Assembly: GCF_003369915.1 (NCBI RefSeq)
Contig: NC_046675.1
Location: 2,914,001-2,978,000, forward strand
DNA length: 64,000 nt
Reading direction: 5' to 3'
DNA from: Drosophila miranda
Lineage: Eukaryota > Arthropoda > Insecta > Diptera > Drosophilidae
In this document: positions 24,401-37,967 of the stretch, piece by piece
Numbering within the stretch: the stretch's first letter is position 1
Layout: each line of letters opens with the position of its first letter
Notes under the pieces: generated by a model
Databases searched by the model: none
Seen by the model: only the letters and a program-made list of their open reading frames with translations
Told to the model about the DNA's origin: nothing
Program-made: the position numbers and the translations under genes

Positions 24401-26171
24401 CAATATAAAACATCTTGAATCGGAGTCCACAAGTCTATTATAAAACAATTGTACAACAGTTTCGGAATAGTTTCGGAGCAGTTCGAAAGGATTTGTTATC
24501 ATTTTGATTCATTGTACCGAATGTATGCCATCGGAACCATATTATCTATACATTTCTTAACGATTCCATTGAGTTCTGGGCATTGTGCAGTGATTTATTT
24601 GATTTATTTTGAAATTCCGCGCCAGAAAGGGAAAACAATCTGCCTTTACCTTGGCACCATCTTATGAGTCATTTATGCAGACCACCATTGGTGGGACTTC
24701 CACTGGGTCTGCGACTGCGACTGCGATTGTGGCTGTAGCTGTCCAGGTGTTCAATTAAGCACTGACGTTGACCTTAATACGCAGGCTGCTGAAAACGGAT
24801 TGAAAAAGTGCCAGAATTTCTGACAAATTGTCGCCGAATGTGCGCGGAAATCAAGTTTATGGTCAGCCGCGCAAATGGTGGCAGCAGCAGCAGCAGCAGC
24901 ATCAGTGGCAAAGATGTCAACGCAACGAATTCTGTACGGTTATCGGAGGCATCGCTTAGAAAGTTGGTGCTTACCAGGCTGGCATTAAAATGCCAGAGGA
25001 AATCGTCAAGCGGATAGCCGATTGTCGAGTGCCGAGTGCCGATTCCGAAGGTGTTAAAATATGCATTAAAATTGCTGATGAAGCGGCTTGTTCGCTGGCA
25101 GGATTACCAAATATTTGCGGCTGCCGCTGCCAAAAGTCAAAAGAAATCAATCAAAATGCCACAATCAACAACAACCACCGCAAGGCGCCAAAAGGCAACA
25201 AAAGGCCGCAGCGAAACCCACACCAACACCATCACCAACACCAACACCAACACCAACAACAGACAGAAGCGACAGCCTGACGTGTGCCTAAGACGCTTAG
25301 TGGCTGCTGCAAGTCGAGATCAGCACCAGCCCCAGCATCAGCACCAGCCTCGGCTCCAGCAACATCCAAGCGGCAGACAAGAGACGGCCCCGTGTCTCTA
25401 AGTGGACAACAAAACGCCTCCAACACTTTTGGGGCGCGAAAAATGTGTTTGCCATGCAGTTTCTCTCTGGCCAGGCCAAGTGTTTGCCTCCAACTGAATG
25501 CCTAATGCCGCAGTTCCAGCAGTTGCAGATGCAGTGGATGCTGCACTTGCACTTGCAGTTGCAGTTGCAGGGGCGTGCTCTCCGGGATATATGTATATGG
25601 GTACGTGTATGTGTCCGCCTGTACATATAAATAAAATAAATAAGCCAACGTTGATCTTCATTTGTTGTTGTCGAGAAGTTGACATGACGACTCTGCCTCG
25701 GCATTGGCATCGGCATCGGCATCGGCATCGTCATCATTTCCATGCCCCATCATGCCTCAAGCTCAGGCCCGACATATATTTGCATAGTTTTGTCGAGAAC
25801 AAAATGGCTAAGGCATCAGCTTAAAGGCCCCTCGAAACAAAAAGAAATTCGTTGACAAGTGTCTGTCAGGGACGACATCGTGCCGCGCAAATTTGCATGT
25901 GGTCGCATCTCACGCTTCAGACCCAGTGGCATCCCATCCCAAAAACCCCCCCCAAAAAAAAACAAAGATTCGTCTTGGCTTATATATTGTGGTGAAATTT
26001 GTGTTGCTTTCTGTTGTGCTTTCAATACTCTCACAAAGGGTTTAGCGCGTATGAGGAGACATGGAGAAGGATGTACATATTCTTCGTAAATAGAGTAATC
26101 TTCTTGCGATTCCATTTTAGAACATCCAGTCTGATGGGTAGATATTTTTCATTCACGATGGCAGCATCTAC

Positions 26172-26208
26172 AAGGGTATCTGAAGCTTCGACTTTTGAAG
26201 CTACCCTT
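26172..26208. repeat. Hairpin-ended interspersed repeat fragment
   Basis: Outer arms AAGGGTA / TACCCTT enclose AGCTTC / GAAGCT inner arms. The 13-mer AGCTTCGACTTTT inside it recurs at 10632-10644, next to another TACCCTT-type palindrome. This resembles the end structures of DINE-1/mini-me-like non-autonomous elements common in flies, though the assignment is uncertain. Confidence 0.4.
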
Positions 26209-29200
26209 TCTTTTCATGTTTCTGTTGATGTTGCTGGCTTTTTGTGTCGATCTTGAGCGCACCTTTATGGTCTATTATACTAACGGGAATGCCCCGAGAG
26301 CAACGACAATAATAAGCAAATTGATTGAAATATGCGATATCATGGTAACCGCAGCTACAAACGGAAACGCTGCCGCTGTCTCTCCCACCCTCCCTTCAGC
26401 CACTCTCCCGCCACCCCCCAGACAATTTTTGTGGTAGCGCATTAAATGTCGATTTCGTTTTGCACCCGCGGCGCAGATACGCAGCCGGCGATACACGAAG
26501 TACGCGGTCGCTGCCTGGCTCCCACATCCACGTCCACGTCCAAGTTTATGGCGCTCGCCGGGTCACTGCCAATGCTACGCAGAAGGGGTGCGGCCCCAAA
26601 AAATCCAACCACTGACGCCCACCCAACTGGCCCAGTGGGCAATCTCCGGTTTGGCGGTGGGTTCGGTTCGGTTCGGTTCGGTGGTCCCGCCGAGTGCTGA
26701 ATGCTGAAAGGCAATGCGCCGATGCCGTTCCTGATGCTGATGCTAATGTGCCTTAAATAAATCATTAGCGCATTGTTTGGGGCAAAAACTATCCAGCGGA
26801 CCAAGGCCTTTTGGCTCTGGCTCTGGCTCTGGCTGGACAACATTTTGAGGATTGAGGGGCATATTAAGAAGCGTGCTCATTCGAAGTGGATTTTAAGTGT
26901 GGTCAAGGATGTTAAAACTTAATGGCACCCAGAGGTGTCAGTTCTGGGAGGATCCAACGAATGTGGCTAATGCAGTGGGGCTACAAAATTTGACCACAGA
27001 TATTCGTTGATCTGATGTACTCGTAGATACGCTCGCAGACACGCATTAGGCCGTGTCTGAGCCCCTTGTAAGGGGCCAAAAAGTTAACCGAACCAAAGTG
27101 CAGTTGCCACTTGGCGACATGTTCGTAATTAGCATGTGGCAAGCCTGGCGTGTCTTTAGCTCCAACTTTAGCTGAGTGCCGCACCTGCAGCAGGCCCAGC
27201 CTCATCTCAAATGATCCCATAAAACGCTGCTTAACACGTTGTCGGCTGAAATGTAAACCTCCGCTGAAATGATAACTCCTTGGCTCGAGTGTTTGGGTGT
27301 CAGGCGAATTTTATAGACTTTTCATTGATTGCCGACAAGCAGCAGCTGGAGCAGCAGCACAGAGTTCTTTTGGAGTTTGCCGTCTGTTTTTGGGCGATCG
27401 CGTAATTAAAAGTCTATAAAAAGTGGCAATATGTGCTAACCAGTTTGGGCGGTTGCCAAGATTTTTCTTCGATTTTTTCCGAGCATTTGTTCCCTTGCAC
27501 ACGAATGTGTTACAATTCACAATTTTTTCTTGTGCCATGATGTAATGAACTTAAATGTTTCGTTTTTGTTACCATTTCGCATTCGAGTCCGGCCTAATAG
27601 ATACTTTCTAGCACATGCAAATCTATGGTTGGCCAAAAGAGACCAACAAGGGAGGAGGGAAGGGGAGGGAGTCAAGCAACTGTTGCTGGCCATAAATAGG
27701 CAATTTGGCGCTTTGGCCGTTTAACACCAACATCAACATCAACATCAACATCATCGGGTTGCGAGCTGCGAGCTGCGAGCTCCGTGGCAGCAGCCTCGCA
27801 ACGAATCGAATCGAATCGATTATCATGCACTTAACACCAACAGCTCTTTAACCCGAGAGCCGAAACGAGCCAAACGGCTCTTACCCTTAAAGGTTTTTGT
27901 GCAGCAATTTTTGGGGAAAATGTTTTCAATCAGAAACTAGGCGGTAACTGCAGCCAGATCCGAGCGAGAGCCTTACGATGATTTCTCTGCTCTCCACACC
28001 AGGCATGATCGCATCATCATCTTCATCTTCATCGGGCAGAAGAGCGGCAGGAGAGCTACCATGAGGCGCAATCAAGGCCAGCTCTCAGTCGGAGCAGCAG
28101 CAGCAGCATCATTATCAGCCTCGGCCGGGGCTCCGTGCTGATTATCAGCATGTGCACTGGCTGCTGCTGCCGCTGCTGCTGCTGCTCGATGCTTCTGATG
28201 ACGAGGCCGATGACGACGAAGTCGCCGCATGTGCTTTTGCCCTCGATCCATAGATCAAGATCATAAATAGCAATAAGCAACCCAGACAATGTCTGCTAAC
28301 TGTTTCAGGCAATCAATCAATCCATCTGAGCCGCTGCTTGGCCGCAGCCTCAGCCGCAGCCAGCAGCCAGCAGCATTTCGCGAGTGCTGCCCCATTTGGA
28401 AAGTTCATTCAGTTGCGCTTCAGTTTTTCCTAAGCCGCCTGGATATCCTGCTAACAAAAAGGTACGAGTATATTGGAGTGCGCCTAGAATTTGCGACAGG
28501 CCATGGGGAATCTGCGTCCTACAGGGTACCTCGGAGTTGTAAACACTCTCAAGTACTCGTGCTTCTTTGGAGTCAAAACGTGATCGATTGATTTGCGCGA
28601 TCGAAGCGCTGCAACTGCAACTAAAGCTGCAACGGCAAGTTCAACGAGCCGATTGACTGACTGACTGACTGACTGACTGCTGACTAGATAATTGTGGCGT
28701 TCTCCTGCTGTTGATGCCACTTTTTGCACTAAACAGCTGGGCCAGACTCTCACCATGCCCCCTCGGTGCATTCCACACCCGGAGTGACGCTCTCTCTCTA
28801 TCTCTCTTTGTCTCTATCTCGCTGTTTGAGCCAAACTCGCTCTCCGATGCGCTGAAAGCGGGCAATCTGTCAGGCTGACAGTTGGCCCAGTCGCAGAACT
28901 CTCTGCCGGCCGAGCGGCAGCTGTCGGCATTGCATTTGATGATTGATGATTGCTGAAACGCGAACGAAATTATGATTAAATAAGTAATTGTAGTTAAACA
29001 AAACGGCGACGACAACCGCCACAGCCATAGCCACATCAACCTGACCACGACCACTGGGCTGGCAGAAGCAGACGAAGCAGCAGCTAAATGCTAAGCAGCG
29101 AATCAGTTTTTTTTTTCTGTATTTTTGTTTTTTGTTTTGGCATTGGCCAAGTGCAGTTAGCCGTGCACGAAGATGGCGAAGACGACGATGGCGATGACGA

Positions 29201-32060
29201 TGACGATGACGATGACGTTGAAGCCAGCTTCAATGATCTTGACGGTTTCCTTTCCTTCAACTCCCCTCCCCTCACCGACAATTGGTTAGGCATTTGCAAA
29301 ACGTCAAAGTCAGACTCAAAGACTGTGGTAACGGATGACAAGGTCTAGTTCAAAGCCACTTTGGTGGTCGTTCCCCCATTCCTAAGGTCAAATGTTAACA
29401 CACAAATTGGACCACACAGATACACAGATACTGCTCTATTAATTTAATATATAGAGACTTACAATATACTCGTATGTATGAAGAGCGTGAAATGTTACCC
29501 ACTCCATTTTAGCACTCGTAATAAATTCAAAAACGTTCGGCAATTAAATCGTAAATTTTTACAACTACAAATTTACAGTTATTAAAAACATAATTTGTTG
29601 TAGTTGTCCGGTATTATTAATTACTACAACAGTTTGGTGTCACGCTGTAAAACAACGGACTCGCAGAGTCAGAGGCAAAGGCAGTCGGTGGAGTGGCAGG
29701 CGGCGGAGAAGGAGAAGGCAGCCCAAGCGAAAGACTTAGGCAACGAACTTGAGTTCAATCAACATTTTCAATTAAAAGGTATTTGTTGCTGCTGCGCCGG
29801 CTGCTGCGGCAAGTCATGGGTGTAGTGGCACGTTTTTCTGAACATTATGTTCAGGCCAAGTGCGAGGGTTGCATCGCAAGTTGGGCAAATGCAGAGGGAA
29901 GATTAAGTGCTGACTTGTCGAACCACCCGCAGCCATTGACGAAGTCGGTTTTTGCCGGAGCAGCACGTGTTCTGGCCAAGTTTGTAAATGAAATGCTCAG
30001 GCTCTGATCCGCTGCTAATCGTCCATATTTGCCAATGTCGTTCGCCACGCTAGTTGGCTGGCTGGTTCTCTTGGCCATTTGCTCGATCGATGCTTATCGA
30101 CAGAATGTGTTGAGTGTGCAGCCATAACAATACCATGCCACAATGCCACAAACAATAACCAAACAGATGGAGAAAAAATTAATTAGAACAAAATACACAG
30201 ACCAAAAAATAGCGAAACCAAAACGAAAAGATATCTACAAACAATGGGCGTGTCGCCCGCTGAAAACATTTGCTGCATTTCGTATTTGTTGGCCAAAAAA
30301 ATAGAAATAGCAAAAACAATTGGCCAACAAATTGTGGCAGTCCGCAGGTCCGTCCACAATTCACAATTACAAATGCAATGGCATACAATGCCAGGGCCTA
30401 TCGCGATTTATGTTTCTATGAATTATTTGCTAAATTGGCGGGCCAACAATTGACGAAAAGGTTTTCCATCTGCACTGCCACGGATTGACCGGTTTGGCTG
30501 TCTCCCAGTACACGGCTGTACACATGCCAGACACACGGACAGGGGACAGGGGACAGGGTACAGAGGACATATAGACAGACAGTTTCCAACTAATTAGGCG
30601 TGGTGGCTTTTAATCAAAACGATTAAAATGCTTTCGGACAATATTTTTCCACGCCTAATCAAAGACTTTATGCCATTTTCTGCATGACAGCTGCAATGGC
30701 CAACAAATCTGGGAGTCGGGAATGGGTGGCCGGGGTACGGGCACTGGCACTGGCACTGGCTCTGGCTCTGGCTGATGGCAGGAGGCAGGGCGTGGCTATA
30801 TCAAATTGTGGTACAATTTATTAAAAACGAAATATGTGTGAGCCGGGGCGAGTGGCGTGGAGTCGCAGTGTAGTCGCAGTGGAGTCGGAGTCGGAGTCGG
30901 GCAACCGTGGACGCAATGCATTCGGACGATAACAAGTTGTCGAACCAGATGTCAAAGCGATTTGCAAATATTTGACAAGCGCAAAACCCCAACACCAACA
31001 AGAAGGAGTACATCGGGCATTGGATGAGGTGCGGGGGGAGGGGATCCATCCAAAGTTGATTTAAAGATGTGGGAACTAATGGCAGTATCCGGATTACACA
31101 GAAACTAGGCAGGTTAGTTGTTATTGGATTGATTTTAAGAATTCTTAGGGGGAATATCTACAGGTTAAGGTTCCTATGTGAACAGCTAGTCCCTTCCCTC
31201 GATGTGTGCATCATAATCAAACAAATAAAACAATAAAATATAGTCATTTCAGTAAGATTTTGCCCGAATATGCATGTTTCACAAGCCAGGCGCAATTAAG
31301 ATTCAAATCCGAATGTTGAATGCATTACTGGCGCGCTTATCTGGAAGCCAGGCCAACAATCTTCTGTTTCGAGGGTCTCCATCTCGTCGCTGGGGCTGGG
31401 GCTGGGGCAGCGTCAAAATAATAATAACATAAAATTTTATTTTATTTTTATTTTCAATTTAATTTTATTGAAAATCATCGCGAAACAAAATCGAACAAAA
31501 AAGAAGGGAAAGAAAACGATATTAAATAACCAGACGCGTGGCCAGAGAGGGGCAATAAAAAAAGAAAATTTAATACAACATGCGGCAGGGGCAACGACGC
31601 ACGCATTAAAACCGCAACACCCTGGGCCCCGGGGTCGCTTTCCCCGTGGCAGCCTCCTCCCCTGTCATTCACCTTCACGGCCATTGCCATCGGCCAGAGC
31701 CGGAGCCGGAGCCAGGGCCTGGCCACTTTTCGGCCATTGTCAGCTTCGAAAAATCTGATAAGTCGCATTATAAGAACATAAAAACACCCAAAACCGAAAA
31801 CCCGAAAATAAAATAAAACCGAAAAACGAAAACCGAAAACGAAACATGCACGAGGGAGAGAAAATAATTTCAGTCAGGTCGGGACTGGAAGGAGAAGAGT
31901 TGGGGAAGGGCATGGCAGGACAAGATCAGCAAAAGCAACAACAACAACAAGGCCAGGCCAAAATATGCAACATGCATGTTTTGTGGCTTGTTGCTGTTGC
32001 TGTGGTCCCCAAAGCAAACCAAACAACAAGGAACGGCTATATTACACAGTCAAAGCTTGT

Positions 32061-32280
32061 AATACCCTTCCAGATCTATACGAAAAACTCTTTTTTTAAA
32101 TATCTCGTAGTTCTCTTAATATTTTGTTAAAGACTGATTGTATTATGTAGGGATGCAGCGATGATCCTTGAAGCTCTGAACTGCATTCGAAAGAGGGATC
32201 TATCTGAATGATATTTAAGCCAAAAAGCTGGCTTCTACGAGAACGTAAACACCTTCTTTCAGGGTAGTGAATGCGAAGAC
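32061..32280. mobile_element. Possible degenerate non-autonomous element
   Basis: About 220 bp bounded by AATACCCTTCCAG on the left and CTTTCAGGGTAGTG on the right, so the ends are imperfect inverted repeats built on ACCCT/AGGGT. An internal short hairpin (GCCAAAAAGCTGGC) lies near 32219-32232. No coding sequence. Could be chance; copy number in the genome would decide. Confidence 0.3.
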
Positions 32281-35200
32281 GATGCGAAAATATTTGGTGG
32301 CCATGCAACGAAATGAAGTTGCAACAAGATACTTTACTTTACTTAAGGGCAAGTAGATGCACAACTGATACACGGACATGGGACTTGATTTCGTCCGCTT
32401 CCCGCTGTATCCCTTCCCGCCTGTCCTGATCGAGTTTAATTTCTTGTGCAAACTTCGGGCCACTTGATGTGGGGCGTGTTAAGGCGGCGGCGGCGGCGGC
32501 GGCATTGCATGCAGCGTCAGAGTCGGAGAGTCAGAGATCGGACTCTTCGTCTTCGTTTGCCCTCATTTGGTGGAATGGAATGGGACGAAATGGGATGCGA
32601 TGGGATGGCGTTGGCCCAGGGAGGACATGGAGAACATGTCCGTGGTATTGGCATTGTTTTTACTGCCTCATTGGAGTCGTTAAGCTGCGTTACGTGCGCA
32701 TCATTTTGAGGTGTTCAATTAAAGTCTTGCAGTTCCCGGCTCCGACTCCGGCTCGTGCTCGCTTCTTGGTGCTTTGCTTTTAATTACTCGTACTCGAACT
32801 CGTACCCGAGCGATGGGATGGGATAGGATGGGATCGAGATGTGCAGCCATAACTACGGACACTACTCACGTCCATCAACCGTGGGTCCATCCCCGTCTTG
32901 GTGTGGCAATCAAGGCCCGACCCAAGATCGAAACAAAAATAACAAAAAATTAATTGTAAATAGCAACAAAAAAAAGAAACCCCAAGGGGGGGTCCCAGCA
33001 ATTTTGGATCTGTTGATGAGGCTGTGGGTAAGTCGATTTTGGAAATAATTTGCCGGCAGCAGAGACAGCAGAGCTGGTTAGGGTATCCGAGATTCGTTGC
33101 GGATCAGAGCTTGGATGTGCATGTGGGCTCCATCTCGATTCTCTTTGGCACTCATTTTGTATCTCATTCACTTGACTCTTTGGCTATTTATAGCTGATTT
33201 CATTTGGTGAAACTGTAAAACGCCTTTGGCCTTGTTCAGCTCTAGCTCCAGCTCTGCCACCTCTGATTGATGGCGTCGACAGCAGCAGCAGCAGCAGCAG
33301 CCGCATCACATTTTGTGTAGATGTACGATGAATTTTTGGCTTATTTATTACGAGTAATGCTTTGATTCGCTTTGATGATGGTGCCGCTGGATGATGGTGT
33401 GCTTTTGGAGTGCATTTCCAAGTTGTTGGCACTATGCGATGTATGCTGGTTCTTTTCTCTCCCCAGCTCCCCAGCTCGCCAGCTATTTGAATGTTAATCA
33501 ATTAATGTTAGGCCGCGAGTCTATCATAGGCCTAATAAGCAGGCAATGCGGAACCGCGAGCTTGCCCAAATTATTTGCCATCAGACTAATTACTTTGGCA
33601 CTCGGCCTGGCCGCAGCCGCAGCCGCTCGGCATGCTTTCATCTCGTGTGGCATGCAACGACAGCTGCACCGCACCGCACCGCACCGCCAAATGCAGTCAA
33701 CACTTGGGACGGGACGGGACTCTCTCGGACTCTCTGTGGGTCAACTCTGGCCAGTGGTCAACCTACTTACTCTTACTCTGGCAGCACGCCACATAGGCAG
33801 GCCAGGCTATGACTAGACGAGGCTGTGGCTGTGGCTGAGGCAGAGCCAGAGATGGAGATGGAGTTGGAGTCAAAGCCACAAAAGGTGATGATGAGGTTGA
33901 TTACTTCTTCTGCTCACTCGGCTTGCTTGGCGACTTTCCTTCTAATTTCCAACTGTACAAATAATCAAAATTTTTTGGCGCATTTAATTTGATCTCCAGC
34001 ACGTTTCGGCCTATTCGGCTGTGACTTTAATTGAAAACGATTTTCGGGGCGCCATTTCCAGAGCAGCACTGACGAAACCACTCCGCTCTGAGCCACTTCC
34101 AAGGCACCCTGAGCCATGAGCCACTCTAGCTCTCTGAGGGTTCAGATCACTTCGTTGGGTGTCAAAATCGGTGCACGTTTTCCGTATTTTCGATTCGGAG
34201 CTTCAGAGTTTCGAAGCGGCTTTCACCCATTTGGTGGGCGTTGGCAAGGGCAAGAGTTGGCCACAGATTTTGGCTAATTTCGTTGTTGCGGCTTGTCGAG
34301 CGGCTTGATGATCAACTCGATCCGAGCAATACCATAGATGGAGCAAATTATGATCGCATTTCTCATTATTTGGCTCAATTACGGATACACTTTCGATACA
34401 CGATATTTATCGAAGGGCAATCCGACATGGGCTTGACAATTTTTACTGTACTGTACAGGCACTGGCACTGGCCATATCAAAGATTGATCACCAACCTAGA
34501 AATGTCATGAAATGAAAACCAGTGATTGGTGAATGGCCAAATTAGCAGGAAATGAAACCTGATGAGATCGGTATCGATTTTGTGGCTAGATTTGACTATC
34601 TATCCATAAAGTTGGGACATTTAGAAAACTCCATTATTTGTTATTTAGTTTTGGCTTATGGCAACATTTTAAGAGCGCTCTCCCCCTATAAAAATCGGCG
34701 TGAATTCAGACAAAATTTTGGGCACGCGCCCATTTAATAAACGTTTCTGCCGCTGTCTCTGTCGCAGTCTCTGCCGCTGCCGCTGCCGCTGCCTCTGCCT
34801 CTGTTTGCTTCTCTGCCAGCACTTGACCCAATGCCTAGACAATAGATTTAATTTCCATTTGTCCAATTGTAGTTTCGTTTTTTTCTTCCTCGGATTTTCG
34901 GGTACTGCGATGCGGGTGTGGCGCATCTTTCCAGCTTTTTGATCTGTGCGCCTCGATTAGGGCGACTCGACTCATCGCCGACAAGTAATAATAATGGATA
35001 CAGAAATCCGGCAAACAAATTGACTGTTGCCGGTGCCCCACGAACTGGACTACAGCCGGAGAAGGCCCGCCCGCTCCCAATAACTGATGCCCCGTGCCCA
35101 GTGCTGTGTGCCCCATGCCTCGTGCCCGTTGGCCGTTGCCCCTGGCAGGCCATTCCCATTCCCTTCCAATCCAATCGAATCCCATCCCTACCCAACACAC

Positions 35201-36718
35201 AAGTGGCGCTCTTTTCGATTCAGTTTTCAGTTTTCGTTTTCATTTGCAGGGGTCAGCGTTTGGGGCGTCCTGACCCGGCTTAAATGAAAAGCCATATTTC
35301 TCTTGATGCCTGGCCCCAGTTTCTGACGTGCGATCGATTGCGCCTGTCCGAGCGCTGAAGCAGCGCAAATTTGTAGCTGTCTCAGGGCTCAGACTCCGTC
35401 TCTGTCTCCGTCCACGTCCCCGTCCCCGTCTCTAAATCTGAATCGGAATCTGTCTATGAAATTGTGGCTCTTTTGAGTTGGCCTGATTTCGTTTCGAGGT
35501 TAGGCAGCAAAAGTCATGCACTTGCTGGGCTGTGCCTCTGCCTCTGCCACTGCCACTGCCTGTGGATGGAGCTGGTCGATGAGCATTTGCCATTGGGGGA
35601 ATTGTCTTCTAATTAAGTGCATTTCGTTTAATTAATTTAAACTAACTGTAAATTGAGACTGTTCGACTGTGGAGTTTTTGGGCGCGGTGGCGTCGTCGTC
35701 GTCGTCGTCGTCTGCCAATTGCCAGTCGCTAGGACCACAAGTAGGATACCAGAAACCCGGCCAAGAGAGCGACCTGGGCCTGGGCCTGGGTCTGAATCTG
35801 GGCCCAGCACTTGAGCTTGTTAAGGCTGTGCCGCCAGAAAGACCTGGGCAGAAAGACCTGGGACGACCAAGTTTATTAGTTCGTGCCTTCATTTCGTAAT
35901 TACTTCAATTGATTTTGCGCTGCTGATGGCAACGGGACTGCCTGCGACTCTGCGACTTTGAGTCGGAGTCGGAGTCCAAGTCGAAGTCGAAGTCGGAGCT
36001 AGGATCCGGGCAAACGAATTGAACGGAACTAAACCGAAACTCAACTTGAGACTTCATTGCAGCGCTCTTTGCGCTTTGCGCGCTTCGTTGCCTTTGATTG
36101 TAAATCAGTTTACTTTGCCATTTAGAAGCCTTTGTGTTGTTGTTGTTGTTGCTGCTGCTGCTGATGTGGCTGTTGCTGTGGCTTGGGCTGGTGCTTTTTT
36201 GGTAGTTGCCGTTTTCAGCCTTACCTTGTACAAAAGGTGAAATCACGATTTTCAAGTGCATCGCCATCGATATACAACGACGACGACGACGACTCCAGCT
36301 TCAGCTCCAGCTTCAGCTCCAGCCCCGACTTGGCATGGTCGGGCCGGGCCGTTGCAAATTGTAACTCTAACTGTACAACAGGTTCAAAGTATCTCTTAAC
36401 AGGTACGCCTGACTCGAAAAGGAGATCGACCGAGCGAGTGCGCCTCAAGTGGAGGTGCACTGGATGGGGATCGGGATTTGGATTTGGATTCGGATTCGGA
36501 TTGGGCCAAGAATTGCAGTCTTTAATTATCGCTTAGGCATTTCAGCGATTTCCCCCCAAACCACAAAGCAAATAAACAAAGGCTCTGCTAAAAAGTTAAT
36601 TAGGTTTTCCTTATTCTCCCATTTGGCATTCCAGAAATCACTCAATTAGATCGCGGCAAGGCGAAAGGCCGCCAAATTGTAGCTATAAACCAGGGCCATC
36701 AAAGACAATGGTCAATGA

Positions 36719-36755
36719 CTGTGTGTGTGTGTGGGTGTGTGTATGTGTGTGTGTG
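36719..36755. repeat. (GT)n microsatellite
   Basis: GT dinucleotide run with single interruptions (GGG, GTAT). Confidence 0.9.
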
Positions 36756-37674
36756 GGGTCAGGGCCTAAGGCTCACGTGATAATGATCATGTGAAAAGTT
36801 TGATTTAATAAAGTAGCAAACACTGACGGAGGCAGCCCTGGCAGACAACTATAACAATAATTTTGCAGCCTTAATCGCGTCTAAACGATGGAGGAGGAGA
36901 CCGGACCCAGACCGCTTTGCCACAGGAATGGGGCTGCAATGGGGCTGGAGCAATGAAGATGGGGCACAGCTGCTGCTGCACTGTGAGCGGGGGTCACCAG
37001 GCGGCAAGCAGAGTTCGCCGGCATCAACACCTCACTGGAGAAGGAGGCGGAGGATGAGGAGGATGAGGAGGAGAGTCGCTTCGCTATCCCCTGGCCGGTG
37101 CGATGGGATGCGATGGGTTGGGATACGATGCTGACCCATGGCTGGCTAATTGACAGTATCGTGACTAAAATCAATTTGTTGTGTGCAGGCAAAGCAACAA
37201 ATTTCACGTTGTCGGGTGCTTGCCGCACTCCAGCCTGCTGCCTGCTGCCTGTTGCCTTGGCTGCTCCCTCTATGAATGATTTACGATGCGTCGTTGCCGC
37301 TATGACCCCAAAGTTCGACGTTGTTGAAACATCAAAAACACAGAAACAAAGGCCCAGGCCAACAGCCAACAGCCAAACAACCAAACAGGCAACATCAGCG
37401 ACGCGACGCCCGCTCATAATCAGCAGCACATAAACAACATTTCACTGACCACCGCATTGATCAGCCGACGAAGACGAAGATCGGCGATGATCGTCGAAGA
37501 TCGCCAGAGATTCCTCCTCTAACCATACCCATACCTACTATGAGTACCCCTACCTCTAACCCTATCCTATACAGACATTGGCCAGACGAACATAATCAGC
37601 CCCGGCAGTGGGTGTCCAGCAGCGACTGATCATAGCCAGACGACTCTCGTACCGAACCGATCAGCATCATCAAC

Positions 37675-37967
37675 ATGATCATTACGTTTGTTTATTGGCG
37701 AAAATTTAGAAATTTATTGCTCATTTGTTACAAGGCCCCCAAAATGTGCGTTCCACTCTATGGAAAGTCGAATCTGTTCTCACACTTTGGGGCCATTGAC
37801 AGGTAAGTAGTTGTTGTGCCCACCGCCGCCCCTTGTAACCCCTTTCGTAACACTCTTTCTTTCCCAAATGTGCATTTAGGCAACATTATCGTCAATCAAC
37901 GGCTGGGTCTCTCAGTACCAGATTAAGCCAAATTAGTGAGCCGCACAAAAGGTGGGCCAGTCGATGA
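37675..37967 (+). CDS. Possible two-exon micro-ORF
   Basis: Exon 1 runs 37675-37802, the intron 37803-37879 (77 bp; GTAAGTAG donor, pyrimidine-containing GTGCATTTAG acceptor), and exon 2 runs 37880-37967 to TGA. The junction codon AG|G stays in frame. The product would be 71 residues from the ATG at 37675 (context CAAC) or 48 from the ATG at 37744 (context CAAA). The intron has the size and signals of a standard fly intron, which is why I list it. Against it: no recognised domain, no signal peptide, weak codon bias, and no promoter or AATAAA I can point to. The two exons might instead belong to a longer transcript. Confidence 0.25.

Larger units (their letters stand above)
24401..37630. other. 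Large gene-poor region
   Basis: About 13 kb without a supportable gene. It holds CAG tracts (24887-24901, 28095-28180), an ACCAAC array (25220-25259), an ACATCA array (27725-27755), a GACT run (28653-28680), GATGAC units (29191-29217), GAGTCGG repeats (about 30880-30900 and 35955-36000), GGC units (32483-32503) and a GT tract (36719-36755). Short hairpin-ended remnants occur near 26172-26208 and 32061-32280. Likely enhancer-bearing intergenic DNA or a large intron. An ATG-initiated 79-codon frame on the minus strand at 26981-27220 lacks any support beyond being open. Confidence 0.5.

Noticed and set aside
26981..27220. ATG-initiated 79-codon minus frame
   Set aside because: Plausible composition but no domain, no neighbour exon and no signals; length is within chance expectation.
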